Source: Deltaproteobacteria bacterium (lineage in GTDB: Bacteria; Myxococcota; Polyangia; Haliangiales; Haliangiaceae). Taken from it: 9,102 nucleotides of DNA. This document shows, piece by piece, positions 1-6,415 of this stretch; position 1 is the stretch's first letter, and the number at the start of each line of letters is the position of its first letter. Where the stretch lies: the NCBI GenBank assembly GCA_018262455.1, contig JAGSPR010000280.1, positions 1 to 9,102 on the forward strand. Direction: 5' to 3'. Made by a program: the position numbers and the translations under genes. The notes below the pieces were generated by a model, which saw nothing but the letters and a program-made list of their open reading frames with translations, did not search any database and was not told where the DNA came from.

Positions 1-49
1 CAGGTAGAGCGCTGCGCGGGGCCGTAGCCAACGATCCGTTCCGCGGGTG

Positions 50-55
50 TAGGCT
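50..55 (+). promoter_or_regulatory. Putative -10 hexamer (TAGGCT) for leaderless dcp transcript
   Basis: TAGGCT lies at -12 to -7 relative to the GTG start at 62, exactly where a sigma-70-type -10 element sits if transcription begins at the first base of the start codon. No convincing -35 box and no Shine-Dalgarno sequence are seen. Support comes mainly from the same geometry recurring at three other genes in this window. Confidence 0.45.
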
Positions 56-61
56 CCGCAC

Positions 62-2251
62 GTGAAGACGCGTGCCCTTTCCCTTGTCCTCCTCCTCGTC
101 GCCGCGTGCGGTGGCAAGTCTACAGCGCCAGTGACTCAGCCCGCTCCGGGCGATGACAGCACGCCGGCACCACCCGCGTCTGCGCCCGCGCCCGCGCCGA
201 CAACTCCGCCTGCACCGCACGCGAACCCGTTCGCGACGGCGAGCAAGCTCTATCTCGAAGCCCCGCCGTTCGATCAGATCCAGGAATCGGACTATCTGCC
301 CTCGATGCTCGAGGGCATCCGCCTGGAGAACGAGGAGATCAAGAAGATCGCCGAATCACCTGACGCGCCGACGTTCGAGAACACGGTCGTCGCGATGGAG
401 AAGACCGGCGACCTCCTCGCGCGCACGTCGAAGGTGTTCTTCAACCTGGCGCAGTCGCTCGACGACGAGAACATGGAGAAGATCAAGGCGGAGATCGCGC
501 CGCAGCTCGCGAAGCACGCCGACGACATCCACCTGGATCCGAAGCTGTTCGCGCGCATCGATACGCTCTACAAGCAGCGCACCAAGCTCGGCCTCGATCC
601 GGTGAGCCTGCGCCTGCTCGAGCGCTACCATCTCGACTTTGTCCGCGCCGGCGCGCAGCTGAAGGAGGTCGATCAGAAGACCCTGCGCGCGCTCAACGAG
701 GAGGAGTCGACGCTCACCACGAAGTACTCCGAGCTCCAGATCAAGGAGATGAACGCCGGCGCGATCGTCGTCGATGACGTCAAGGCCCTCGACGGGCTCT
801 CGCCCGCCGATATCGCGGCCGCCGCCGAGGCCGCGAAGGCGCGCAAGCTCGACGGCAAGTGGGTGCTGCCGCTGATCAACACGACCGGCCAGCCTTCGCT
901 GTCGTCGCTGACCAACCGGGCGCAGCGCGAGAAGATCTATCGCGGCTCGATCGCGCGCGGCCATCAGAGCAACGACAGCAACGTCACCAAGATCATCCCG
1001 CGACTCGCGCAGCTGCGCGCGCAGCGTGCGAAGTTGCTCGGCTTCTCGAGCTACGCCGCGTTCACCCTCGACGATCAGATGGCGAAGACGCCGCAGGCCG
1101 CGCTCCAGCTCACTTCACGGGTCGCCGCCGCCGCGGTCAAGCGTGCGAAGGCCGAAGCGGCCGACCTGCAGAAGATGATCGATTCGCAGAAGGGCGGCTT
1201 CAAGCTCGCGCCGTGGGACTGGGACTACTACTCGGAGCAGGTGCGCACCGCGAAGTACGCGCTCGACGACAAGCAGATCCGCCCGTATTTCGAGCTCGAC
1301 CACGTGCTCAAGGACGGCGTGTTCTTCGCCGCCAACAAGCTCTACGGCGTCACGTTCAAGCAGCGCACCGACCTGCCCGTCTATCACCCGGACGTCCGCG
1401 TCTGGGAGGTGTTCGATGCGGATGGCTCGACGATCGGCCTGATCTACACCGACTACTACGCGCGCGAGAGCAAGCACGGCGGGGCGTGGATGGACAGCTT
1501 TGTCGATCAGAGTGACCTGCGCGGCCGCAAGCCGGTCGTGGTCAACGTGCTCAACGTCCCGAAGCCTTCGGCGGGCCAGCCCGCGCTGCTCACGTTCGAC
1601 GAAGTAACGACGATGTTCCACGAGTTCGGCCACGGTCTGCACGGGCTGTTCTCGAAGGTGAAGTACCCGTACATGTCCGGCACGAACACGCCGCGCGACT
1701 TCGTGGAGTTCCCGTCGCAGTTCAACGAGAACTGGGCGCTCGAACCGAGCGTGCTCGCGAGCTACGCGAAGCACTACCAGACCGGCGCGCCGATGCCGGC
1801 TGACCTCGTGGAGAAGATCAAGAAGGCGGCGACGTTCAACGAAGGCTTCGCGACCCTCGAGGCGCTGTCGGCTGCGCTCGTCGATCTCGAGTGGCACGCG
1901 CTCCCCGCCACGGCGAAGCTGCAGGACACGGAGACCTTCGAGGCCGCGGCGCGCAAGAAGCACAAGGTCGACTTCGCGCCGGTGCCGCCGCGCTATCACA
2001 CGACCTACTTCTCGCACATCTGGGGCGGCGGCTACGCGGCCGGCTACTACGCCTATCTGTGGACCGCAGTCCTCGGCGCCGACGCGTTCCAGTGGTTCGT
2101 CGAGAACGGTGGAATGACGGCGGCGAACGGCAAGAAGTTCCGCGACGCGATCCTCTCGCGCGGCGGCACCGTCGACGCGCACAAGCTCTACCTCGACTTC
2201 CGCGGCAGGGAGCCATCTCCTGCCGGGCTGGTCAAGAAGCGCGGCCTGTAG
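62..2251 (+). CDS. dcp: Peptidyl-dipeptidase Dcp, M3 family zinc metallopeptidase, predicted lipoprotein
   Basis: Zinc peptidase that, in its family, removes dipeptides from the C-termini of oligopeptides. The protein has 729 residues. The first 16 form a lipoprotein signal (K2, R4, a Leu/Val core, then V-A-A-C with the lipidated Cys at 16), followed by a Pro/Ala/Thr-rich linker to about residue 55. The zinc site is intact: HEFGH at 520-524, with the third ligand E549 in FVEFPSQ. The substrate-side Tyr/Gly block HIWGGGYAAGYYAYLW starts at H652. The C-terminal third resembles E. coli Dcp as I remember it (SGTNTPRDFVEFPSQ, PPRY, AILSRG), which favours Dcp over oligopeptidase A. GTG at 62 is chosen because it gives the lipobox directly and has a -10-like hexamer just upstream; no Shine-Dalgarno site is visible. 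No Asp follows the Cys, so by the E. coli sorting rule it would reach the outer membrane. That would place it in recycling or scavenging of peptides outside the cytoplasm. Family assignment is very secure; lipidation is inferred. Confidence 0.95.
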   Translation: MKTRALSLVLLLVAACGGKSTAPVTQPAPGDDSTPAPPASAPAPAPTTPPAPHANPFATASKLYLEAPPFDQIQESDYLPSMLEGIRLENEEIKKIAESPDAPTFENTVVAMEKTGDLLARTSKVFFNLAQSLDDENMEKIKAEIAPQLAKHADDIHLDPKLFARIDTLYKQRTKLGLDPVSLRLLERYHLDFVRAGAQLKEVDQKTLRALNEEESTLTTKYSELQIKEMNAGAIVVDDVKALDGLSPADIAAAAEAAKARKLDGKWVLPLINTTGQPSLSSLTNRAQREKIYRGSIARGHQSNDSNVTKIIPRLAQLRAQRAKLLGFSSYAAFTLDDQMAKTPQAALQLTSRVAAAAVKRAKAEAADLQKMIDSQKGGFKLAPWDWDYYSEQVRTAKYALDDKQIRPYFELDHVLKDGVFFAANKLYGVTFKQRTDLPVYHPDVRVWEVFDADGSTIGLIYTDYYARESKHGGAWMDSFVDQSDLRGRKPVVVNVLNVPKPSAGQPALLTFDEVTTMFHEFGHGLHGLFSKVKYPYMSGTNTPRDFVEFPSQFNENWALEPSVLASYAKHYQTGAPMPADLVEKIKKAATFNEGFATLEALSAALVDLEWHALPATAKLQDTETFEAAARKKHKVDFAPVPPRYHTTYFSHIWGGGYAAGYYAYLWTAVLGADAFQWFVENGGMTAANGKKFRDAILSRGGTVDAHKLYLDFRGREPSPAGLVKKRGL

Positions 2252-2254
2252 CGC

Positions 2255-2311
2255 GCGCACCCGCGCTTGACCACGCTCCATGCGCGAATCCTCGGCGGCG
2301 CGCGGGTGCGC
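2255..2311 (+). terminator. 12-bp inverted repeat just after dcp, possible terminator
   Basis: GCGCACCCGCGC at 2255-2266 is perfectly complementary to GCGCGGGTGCGC at 2300-2311, separated by 33 bases. It begins three bases after the TAG stop of dcp and ends about 38 bases before the next start codon. The stem is almost pure G/C and no T-run follows, so it is not a classical intrinsic terminator. It could instead stabilise the mRNA 3' end or attenuate read-through into the downstream gene. Confidence 0.45.
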
Positions 2312-2336
2312 TGTGGCGCGTCGGTCGGCGGCGCGA

Positions 2337-2342
2337 TACGCT
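2337..2342 (+). promoter_or_regulatory. Putative -10 hexamer (TACGCT) for leaderless transcript
   Basis: TACGCT lies at -13 to -8 relative to GTG 2350, leaving seven bases to the start codon. No Shine-Dalgarno sequence is present between it and the start. This is the spacing expected for a leaderless mRNA, and it supports choosing GTG 2350 as the start and a separate transcription unit from dcp. Confidence 0.45.
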
Positions 2343-2349
2343 GCCTGCA

Positions 2350-3228
2350 GTGCAGCGAGTCGGGCTGTTCATCGTGCTCGGGTTGGCCACGCCCTCGTAC
2401 GCCGATCCGGTGGTGGCTCCGCTCTGCGAGCTGGCTCCGTGCGTTCCGAGCCCGGTGACGATCCGGACGCTGACCAGCGGTGAGCAGGTCGGCAAGATCA
2501 CGTGCAAGGGGGGCGAGAAGCTCGGCGTGGATTCCGCGCGCCGGACGGTGTTCTGCACGACGGCGGTCGCGGTCGACATCGACGGGTTCGTGGTCGCGGC
2601 CGACGCCTACACCGTGTTTCACCCCAACGGCCGCATCTACCAGACCCACGTTCGCGAGCCGTTCGCCGCGTCGCTTGCCGACCGGACGCTCGTGGTGTGT
2701 GGCGCTGGCTTGGTCGTGCTCTACGACGATGGCCGGCTGCGATATTGCACGCTCGCCGGGACGCGTGCCGGAACGCCCCGCCCGCGCCTCGGCCACGGCA
2801 TCGAGTTTCGAAGCGACGGACGCGTCGCGATGCTGACGCTCGATGAGCCGCATCGCGAGGCCGGGCTCGCGCTCCCGGCGGGGGCTAGCGTGCAATGGGA
2901 CGAACGCGGCGCGCTGGTCGGCGGATCCTCTCCCACCCGGACCCTCGCCGGCGCGCTCGTGATCGCGGGCGAGTTCACGCTGTACGGCGGTGCGAGGTTG
3001 CACACGGTCGAGCTCGCGGCCGCGGCGAACATCCAGGGTCACGAGCTCCCCGCGCGCGCCCGGCTGACGTTTCACAGCGATGGGACGCTCGAGACCGCGT
3101 CGTACACCGACCGCGAGGGGTCCGCGGACGGCGAGGCATGGACCGATCGGCGCACGCTGACGTACGACCGCCGCGGCACGATCACGAGCTCCGACGTCGA
3201 ACGGTACTGGTGGGGACGCACACGCTAG
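2350..3228 (+). CDS. Exported protein with seven ~29-residue 'DGR' repeats, function unknown
   Basis: A 292-residue protein of no recognised family. Start GTG 2350 gives a clear Sec signal (MQRVGLFIVLGLATPSYA, cleavage after A18); the open frame upstream reads through dcp in another frame and is not coding. After a Cys-containing N-terminal part (C26, C31, C52, C69) comes a series of aromatic-x-x-[DNR]-G-[RT]-hydrophobic turns beginning near F90, Y125, F153, W183, Y212, F241 and Y272. They are spaced 28-35 residues apart, mostly 29-31. Between them are phrases of the type LPAGASV and I-x-G-x-x-LPA. The turns resemble the MORN-variant or YwqK-type motif (YYPNGK-like), which suggests stacked beta-hairpins, but an exact family is not claimed. 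C117 and C133 flank the second turn and may form a disulfide. It converges with the FG-GAP lipoprotein. Probably periplasmic or secreted; no catalytic motif is seen. Confidence 0.8.
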   Translation: MQRVGLFIVLGLATPSYADPVVAPLCELAPCVPSPVTIRTLTSGEQVGKITCKGGEKLGVDSARRTVFCTTAVAVDIDGFVVAADAYTVFHPNGRIYQTHVREPFAASLADRTLVVCGAGLVVLYDDGRLRYCTLAGTRAGTPRPRLGHGIEFRSDGRVAMLTLDEPHREAGLALPAGASVQWDERGALVGGSSPTRTLAGALVIAGEFTLYGGARLHTVELAAAANIQGHELPARARLTFHSDGTLETASYTDREGSADGEAWTDRRTLTYDRRGTITSSDVERYWWGRTR

Positions 3229-3244
3229 CGGCACGCTCAGACGC

Positions 3245-3259
3245 CGCGGCGGTGCCGCG
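3245..3259. terminator. GC hairpin between convergent genes
   Basis: CGCGGC (3245-3250) and GCCGCG (3254-3259) form a perfect 6-bp stem around the 3-base loop GGT. It sits in the 43-bp gap between the ends of two convergent genes (stops at 3228 and 3272), so one symmetric element could serve both strands. No T-tract follows on either side. Confidence 0.45.
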
Positions 3260-3271
3260 ATCCGTCACGTC

Positions 3272-4849
3272 TCAGTTGTCTTCTACTTCCGGCGCGGCGT
3301 CGCGATCCTCGCCGGGCGGTTCGTTCTCCCAGCCGAGCGCGATCGCGCCGAGGTCGCCGCGATTCGCGGCCGACGTCCCGCGGAATCGTGCGATGAGCGG
3401 CTTCGTGCGAGAGCCCGTGGTGAAGCACGTGAGCACACCGTCGTTCGAAGCGACGAGGAGCTCGTACGACCCGTCGCCATCGACATCGGCCGCGAACGCG
3501 GCTGCCTCGATCGCGCCACCGAGCCTGGCGAGCGGCGTGCGGGTGCCGAGCTCGAGGCTGAGCGCGACGAGCTCGCCGCTCTCGGTCCCGACGATCGCCT
3601 CCCAGTTTCCGTCGTCGTCGATGTCCATCACGATCGCCGTGGAGCTCACGCGTCCTTCGTTGGTGCGGAAGATTCGTCCGTCCTGACCTGCGAGCACGAC
3701 GCCGTCCACGACGCCGTCCTTCCTCTGCCGTCCCCCGCGCTTGCCACCCCACCACGCCGTGGCCTGCACGATGGCCCCCTTGGCCGGAGCGCGCCTGGGG
3801 ATCGGGACGGGCGAACCGAACAGACCTTCGATGCCACCCGCGTCCTGCTCGAGCGTCTGCTCCCAGCGAACAGCACCCGTCGGAGCGTCGAGGATCATTA
3901 TGCGGCTGTACGACCACGAGGCGAGGATCTCCATGCGGCCGTCCCCGTCGAGATCGACGAGCGAAGGAGACGCGTGGATGCCGGAGTCGCCCTCGTGCCG
4001 CCAGATCTCCTCGCCATCCTTTCCGCGATATGCGACGAGGTTTCCGTCGCGGGCGCCAGCGACGACGTCGTCGCGACCGTCCTTGTCGAGGTCGGCGATC
4101 GCCGCGGCGGCGATGAAGCCTGCGGCGTCGTAGGCGTTGCTTCCCGTGTCTCGGGTCCACAGCGGCTTGCCCGTGTCACCGTCGAGCGCGTGAAGCACGC
4201 CTCGCTCGTCACCGACGATGATGTCGTTCGCGCCGGTCCCGTCGAGGTCGCCCAGCGCCGGGGCAGGACGAAGCTTTCCGCCGAGCTTCGTGGTCCAGGC
4301 GATCGATCCGTCGGCGAGCTTCGCCTTCACGATCTGCCCATTGTCGGTGGAGAACACGACGAAGCCGGCGTCGATCGCGATGCCGCCGACGTCCTTGTCA
4401 CCCGTGCCCGGCGTCGCGATGCGACGGATGATGCGTCCGCTCTTGCCCTCGATCACGTAGACCGCATCGGATGCTTCGTTCGTACCCTGGAGCGAATCGC
4501 CGTGGGTCCCGATGACCACGTTGCCAGCCTCGAGCGCCATCGTCGTGCGGAAGGTGGTCTTGCCGACCCGGGCCGTCCATTTCGATGCGAGCGCGCGCCT
4601 CGCGCCGTCGCGAAGCTTCGGCGTCGGGCCGGACGTGTTGCCGAGCGTGGCGAACGGAGGAACTGCATCCGGAGCGACCGGCAGGAGCGGCGAGACGGGA
4701 CGCTCGGCGGAGCTGGGCGGCGCGGCCGCGAGCGCCGGCGGCAGCGGCTGCACCGGCACGAGGACGGGATCCCGCACGGACAGCACCGACGGGCGGCACG
4801 CGACGACGAGGAGCGTGAACGCAAAGAACGTGGTCCGGCCCAACGACAT
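3272..4849 (-). CDS. FG-GAP / PQQ-like beta-propeller lipoprotein
   Basis: A 525-residue lipoprotein. ATG at 4849 gives MSLGRTTFFAFTLLVVAC with the lipid Cys at 18; the frame stays open upstream to 5113, but that stretch overlaps the end of the next gene, would bury the lipobox and is rejected. A Pro/Ala-rich tether covers about 25-66. The body alternates PQQ/BamB-like blades (for example SKWTARVGKTTF near 89, DGSIAWTTKLGG near 180, GKPLWTRDTG near 227, DGEEIWRHEG near 278) with five calcium-type loops: DLDGTGAND 201-209, DLDKDGRDD 253-261, DLDGDGRME 299-307, DIDDDGNWE 409-417 and DVDGDGSYE 455-463. The loops are the FG-GAP/VCBS signature known from integrin-like propellers. The tail (about 505-525) is acidic. 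It is probably an outer-membrane-anchored, calcium-stabilised binding or scaffolding protein; the ligand is unknown. BamB is unlikely because typical BamB proteins lack the DxDxDG loops. Confidence 0.88.
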   Translation of the reverse strand: MSLGRTTFFAFTLLVVACRPSVLSVRDPVLVPVQPLPPALAAAPPSSAERPVSPLLPVAPDAVPPFATLGNTSGPTPKLRDGARRALASKWTARVGKTTFRTTMALEAGNVVIGTHGDSLQGTNEASDAVYVIEGKSGRIIRRIATPGTGDKDVGGIAIDAGFVVFSTDNGQIVKAKLADGSIAWTTKLGGKLRPAPALGDLDGTGANDIIVGDERGVLHALDGDTGKPLWTRDTGSNAYDAAGFIAAAAIADLDKDGRDDVVAGARDGNLVAYRGKDGEEIWRHEGDSGIHASPSLVDLDGDGRMEILASWSYSRIMILDAPTGAVRWEQTLEQDAGGIEGLFGSPVPIPRRAPAKGAIVQATAWWGGKRGGRQRKDGVVDGVVLAGQDGRIFRTNEGRVSSTAIVMDIDDDGNWEAIVGTESGELVALSLELGTRTPLARLGGAIEAAAFAADVDGDGSYELLVASNDGVLTCFTTGSRTKPLIARFRGTSAANRGDLGAIALGWENEPPGEDRDAAPEVEDN

Positions 4850-4856
4850 CGAGCGG

Positions 4857-4862
4857 ATCGTA
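4857..4862 (-). promoter_or_regulatory. Putative -10 hexamer (TACGAT) for FG-GAP lipoprotein gene
   Basis: On the minus strand TACGAT is followed by seven bases (CCGCTCG) and then the ATG at 4849. This matches the other leaderless-type starts here. It implies the gene can be transcribed on its own despite lying 92 bp downstream of another minus-strand gene. No clear -35 box is seen. Confidence 0.45.
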
Positions 4863-4941
4863 GCCAGGCAAAACTTGGGGATCACCGAAACTCCATCTCG
4901 TAGGTCACGCCGGCCGATGCGCAGCTTGGGTTCTGGCTGGA

Positions 4942-6015
4942 TCACGGCGCACAAGGGGGCGCGGCCGAGTTGATCCCGTAGAGCTCGTTCAAGCCCCCGG
5001 CGAGGAGCCGGTTGTCCTCGTAGGAGAAGGTTCGCCACTCGAGCGTGTGGACGGCTCGCCAGAAGTATCGGCAGAGCCCAGCGCTGAGTCCGGAGCGGCC
5101 GGACTTCCGACACAGCTCTGCGACGTCGACTTCCAGCGGCTCGGGCTCCACGACGCCAGCGTCGTCCCGCGCACAGAACCGCAGCGCGCGCTCGAGCATC
5201 CGCTTCACGGCGAGCGCATCGGCCATGGTGAGATGGTTGACGCGTTCCACGAACTCGGCGCCAGACACGACGACGTCACACAACCGATACTTGCGAGCGA
5301 TGATCCCGAGGTCCCGTTCCGTCGTGCAGCCTGCGGCCAGCTCGGTGTCGGGGCGCGGCACCAGTGCGGCTTCGACTCCATCTTTCGAGACGATCCGGTA
5401 GTAGGATCTCGCGAGCGCAGGGTGCGGATCGATCCCGAACTGCTGAGGCGAGCGTCGTGGCAGCGCTTCGTGCTCGACCAGCCAGGCGCAGGCCGGTTCG
5501 CGGTGGATGCGATCGCACGCGCCGACGCAGCCCTCGCGGTCACCGAGCTCGCACGCTCGGTCGTAGAGCCCGACGGCGCGCGCCTGCGCTTGCGGATCGG
5601 GCTGCTCGCCGATCACGACCTCGGCGGCAGTCGTGCAGTCGCGTGCCGAGCCGGCTTTGCAGCCCGCGGCCGAGATCGCGGCGGCGCGCCGTAGCCGGCG
5701 TTGCCGATCCTCGCCATCGGCCATGGCCGCCCCTCGACTGCAGCCGCGCGCCTCTCCGGCCGAACACGCCCGGTCGTACAGCGCGAGGGCCCGTCCCAAG
5801 TCGGCCCCCCCCGGAGCCTCCCAGGGCCCATGCAATCTGGCGTCGCCCGCTACCACGCAGGACCACGCCTCGCCTCGCCCGCAGAGGTCTTCGCAGGTGC
5901 CCACGTCAGCGCACGCCAACCCGTGCTCCACCGACCCGTGCTCCACCGGCTTGGCGGGAGGAGCGCCCCCGCTGCACGCATTCAGCAACCACATCGCGAA
6001 CACGGCTGTCTTCAT
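4942..6015 (-). CDS. Cys-rich Sel1-like repeat lipoprotein with unknown C-terminal region
   Basis: A 357-residue predicted lipoprotein. The short signal MKTAVFAMWLLNAC places the lipid Cys at 14; Asn at -2 makes the lipobox slightly atypical. Residues 41-176 carry four C-x7-C units (C45/C53, C84/C92, C119/C127, C155/C163) inside Sel1-like helices such as ALALYDRACSAGEARGC and VGLYDRACELGDREGC. This is the pattern of Hcp-type (Helicobacter cysteine-rich) Sel1 proteins, in which each unit is disulfide-closed. Residues about 180-357 are not recognised and add six Cys, giving 19 in total and 18 besides the lipid anchor, an even number that suits disulfides in the periplasm. Two oddities are a 15-bp tandem duplication (VEHGS/VEHGL, residues 24-33) and a run of eight G in the coding strand. 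No leaderless hexamer or Shine-Dalgarno site stands out before ATG 6015, so the start is less certain than for neighbours. Sel1 proteins usually mediate protein-protein contacts. Confidence 0.82.
   Translation of the reverse strand: MKTAVFAMWLLNACSGGAPPAKPVEHGSVEHGLACADVGTCEDLCGRGEAWSCVVAGDARLHGPWEAPGGADLGRALALYDRACSAGEARGCSRGAAMADGEDRQRRLRRAAAISAAGCKAGSARDCTTAAEVVIGEQPDPQAQARAVGLYDRACELGDREGCVGACDRIHREPACAWLVEHEALPRRSPQQFGIDPHPALARSYYRIVSKDGVEAALVPRPDTELAAGCTTERDLGIIARKYRLCDVVVSGAEFVERVNHLTMADALAVKRMLERALRFCARDDAGVVEPEPLEVDVAELCRKSGRSGLSAGLCRYFWRAVHTLEWRTFSYEDNRLLAGGLNELYGINSAAPPCAP
5805..5812. repeat. C8/G8 homopolymer inside the Sel1-like gene
   Basis: Eight consecutive C on the plus strand (G on the coding strand), spanning the Pro-Gly-Gly codons of E-A-P-G-G-A-D near residues 66-72 of the lipoprotein. 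It is the longest homopolymer I noticed here. Slippage would truncate the protein, and such runs are also prone to sequencing error. Confidence 0.8.
5919..5948. repeat. Perfect 15-bp tandem duplication (2 copies)
   Basis: ACCCGTGCTCCACCG occurs twice head to tail (5919-5933 and 5934-5948). It lies in frame in the Sel1-like lipoprotein gene and encodes the VEHGS-VEHGL repeat just after the lipidated Cys. It lengthens the flexible tether by five residues without disturbing the frame. Confidence 0.85.
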
Positions 6016-6143
6016 GGGTCTGCGCTGTTCTGGGAGTCCTCAGGAGATGGAGACCGATCGAGGATTCGCGCCTGTCGGTCTGGGGACGTGATCAACTGCC
6101 TCGGTGTAGCGACATTTCTTCGATCTGCCCTGATCGGCGACAC
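6016..6143. other. Upstream region of the Sel1-like gene, no gene seen
   Basis: First part of the only gap above 300 bases (6016-6415) without an intact gene. Third-position G/C in the open plus-strand frame falls to about two thirds here, well below the coding level in this window, so I see no coding signal. The promoter of the minus-strand Sel1-like gene should lie here, but I could not pick a convincing one. Confidence 0.5.
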
Positions 6144-6403
6144 GCGCGCCGCTTTGCGGGGCGCCAGCTCGCGATCGAAGGAGCGGCCTGTGGGCTCGAT
6201 CGCGAGCGGCAGCGGCTGACGCTCGTCGACACGAAGGCGCACGAGGTCGCGAACCAGGTGGCGCTCGCGACCGATTCGTCGAGCAGCTTCTCGCGACAAA
6301 GCGCGTCATCGTCGACGAGGTCGAGGTCGGCGCTCCGGCGACCGAGGCCGGATTGAAGGCGGCGAGCATTGCGATGTCGATTGCGCGGCGCGCGATCGGG
6401 TGA
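6144..6403 (+). pseudogene. Frameshifted 3' remnant of an unidentified gene
   Basis: Two plus-strand frames look coding in succession. About 6144-6272 reads ...LAIEGAACGLDRERQRLT, then LVDTKAHEVANQVALAT. Shifting back one base at about 6272, the next frame reads RFVEQLLATKRVIVDEVEVG, then APATEAGLKAASIAMS, to a TGA at 6401-6403. By hand count about 33 of 38 codons before and 36 of 43 after the shift end in G or C, matching real genes here and unlike the flanking bases. The joined text reads as one amphipathic helical protein tail. There is no start codon in the first segment, so the 5' part is missing or decayed. I do not recognise the family. A single missing base from assembly error could explain the shift but not the missing start. 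The 3' end overlaps the promoter of the WD40 gene. Confidence 0.5.
6167..6207. repeat. Perfect 12-bp inverted repeat, 17-base loop
   Basis: GCTCGCGATCGA at 6167-6178 is exactly complementary to TCGATCGCGAGC at 6196-6207. It lies inside the gene remnant, about 210 bases upstream of the WD40 start and 150 bases upstream of the divergent Sel1-like start. It could fold as a stable hairpin or act as a two-half-site protein-binding element. No T-run follows. Confidence 0.7.
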
Positions 6404-6409
6404 CACGTT
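6381..6409 (+). promoter_or_regulatory. Putative sigma-70-like promoter of the WD40 gene
   Basis: TTGCGC (6381-6386), a 17-base spacer, then CACGTT (6404-6409), which ends six bases before ATG 6416. Both boxes keep the most conserved -35 and -10 positions (TTG; A at position 2 and the final T). Transcription would start at the ATG, giving a leaderless mRNA. It is the only one of the four -10 candidates here with a plausible -35 box. The promoter overlaps the end of the upstream remnant. Confidence 0.5.
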
Positions 6410-6415
6410 GCTTCG

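Noticed and set aside
1..30. GGTAGAGCGC resembling a tRNA D-arm at the left edge
   Set aside because: No anticodon arm or TTCGA T-loop follows, and no acceptor stem can be drawn.
1..61. Possible start of a divergent minus-strand gene (GTG at 61)
   Set aside because: Only about 20 codons are visible, with no recognisable protein text and overlap with the dcp promoter candidate.
1115..2281. 388-codon minus-strand open frame opposite dcp
   Set aside because: Arg/Val-rich low-complexity text produced by GC-rich antisense; the plus strand encodes a certain M3 peptidase.
1891..2349. Upstream extension of the repeat-protein frame
   Set aside because: It reads through dcp in another frame with Arg/Ala-rich nonsense; the signal peptide begins at 2350.
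2188..3234. 348-codon minus-strand open frame opposite the repeat protein
   Set aside because: Arg-rich and without domains; the plus strand has a signal peptide and regular repeats.
3974..4903. Plus-strand open frame of 309 codons opposite the FG-GAP gene
   Set aside because: No protein-like motifs; the DxDxDG loops lie on the minus strand.
4850..5113. N-terminal extension of the FG-GAP protein
   Set aside because: It would overlap the end of the Sel1-like gene and place the lipobox internally at residue 106.
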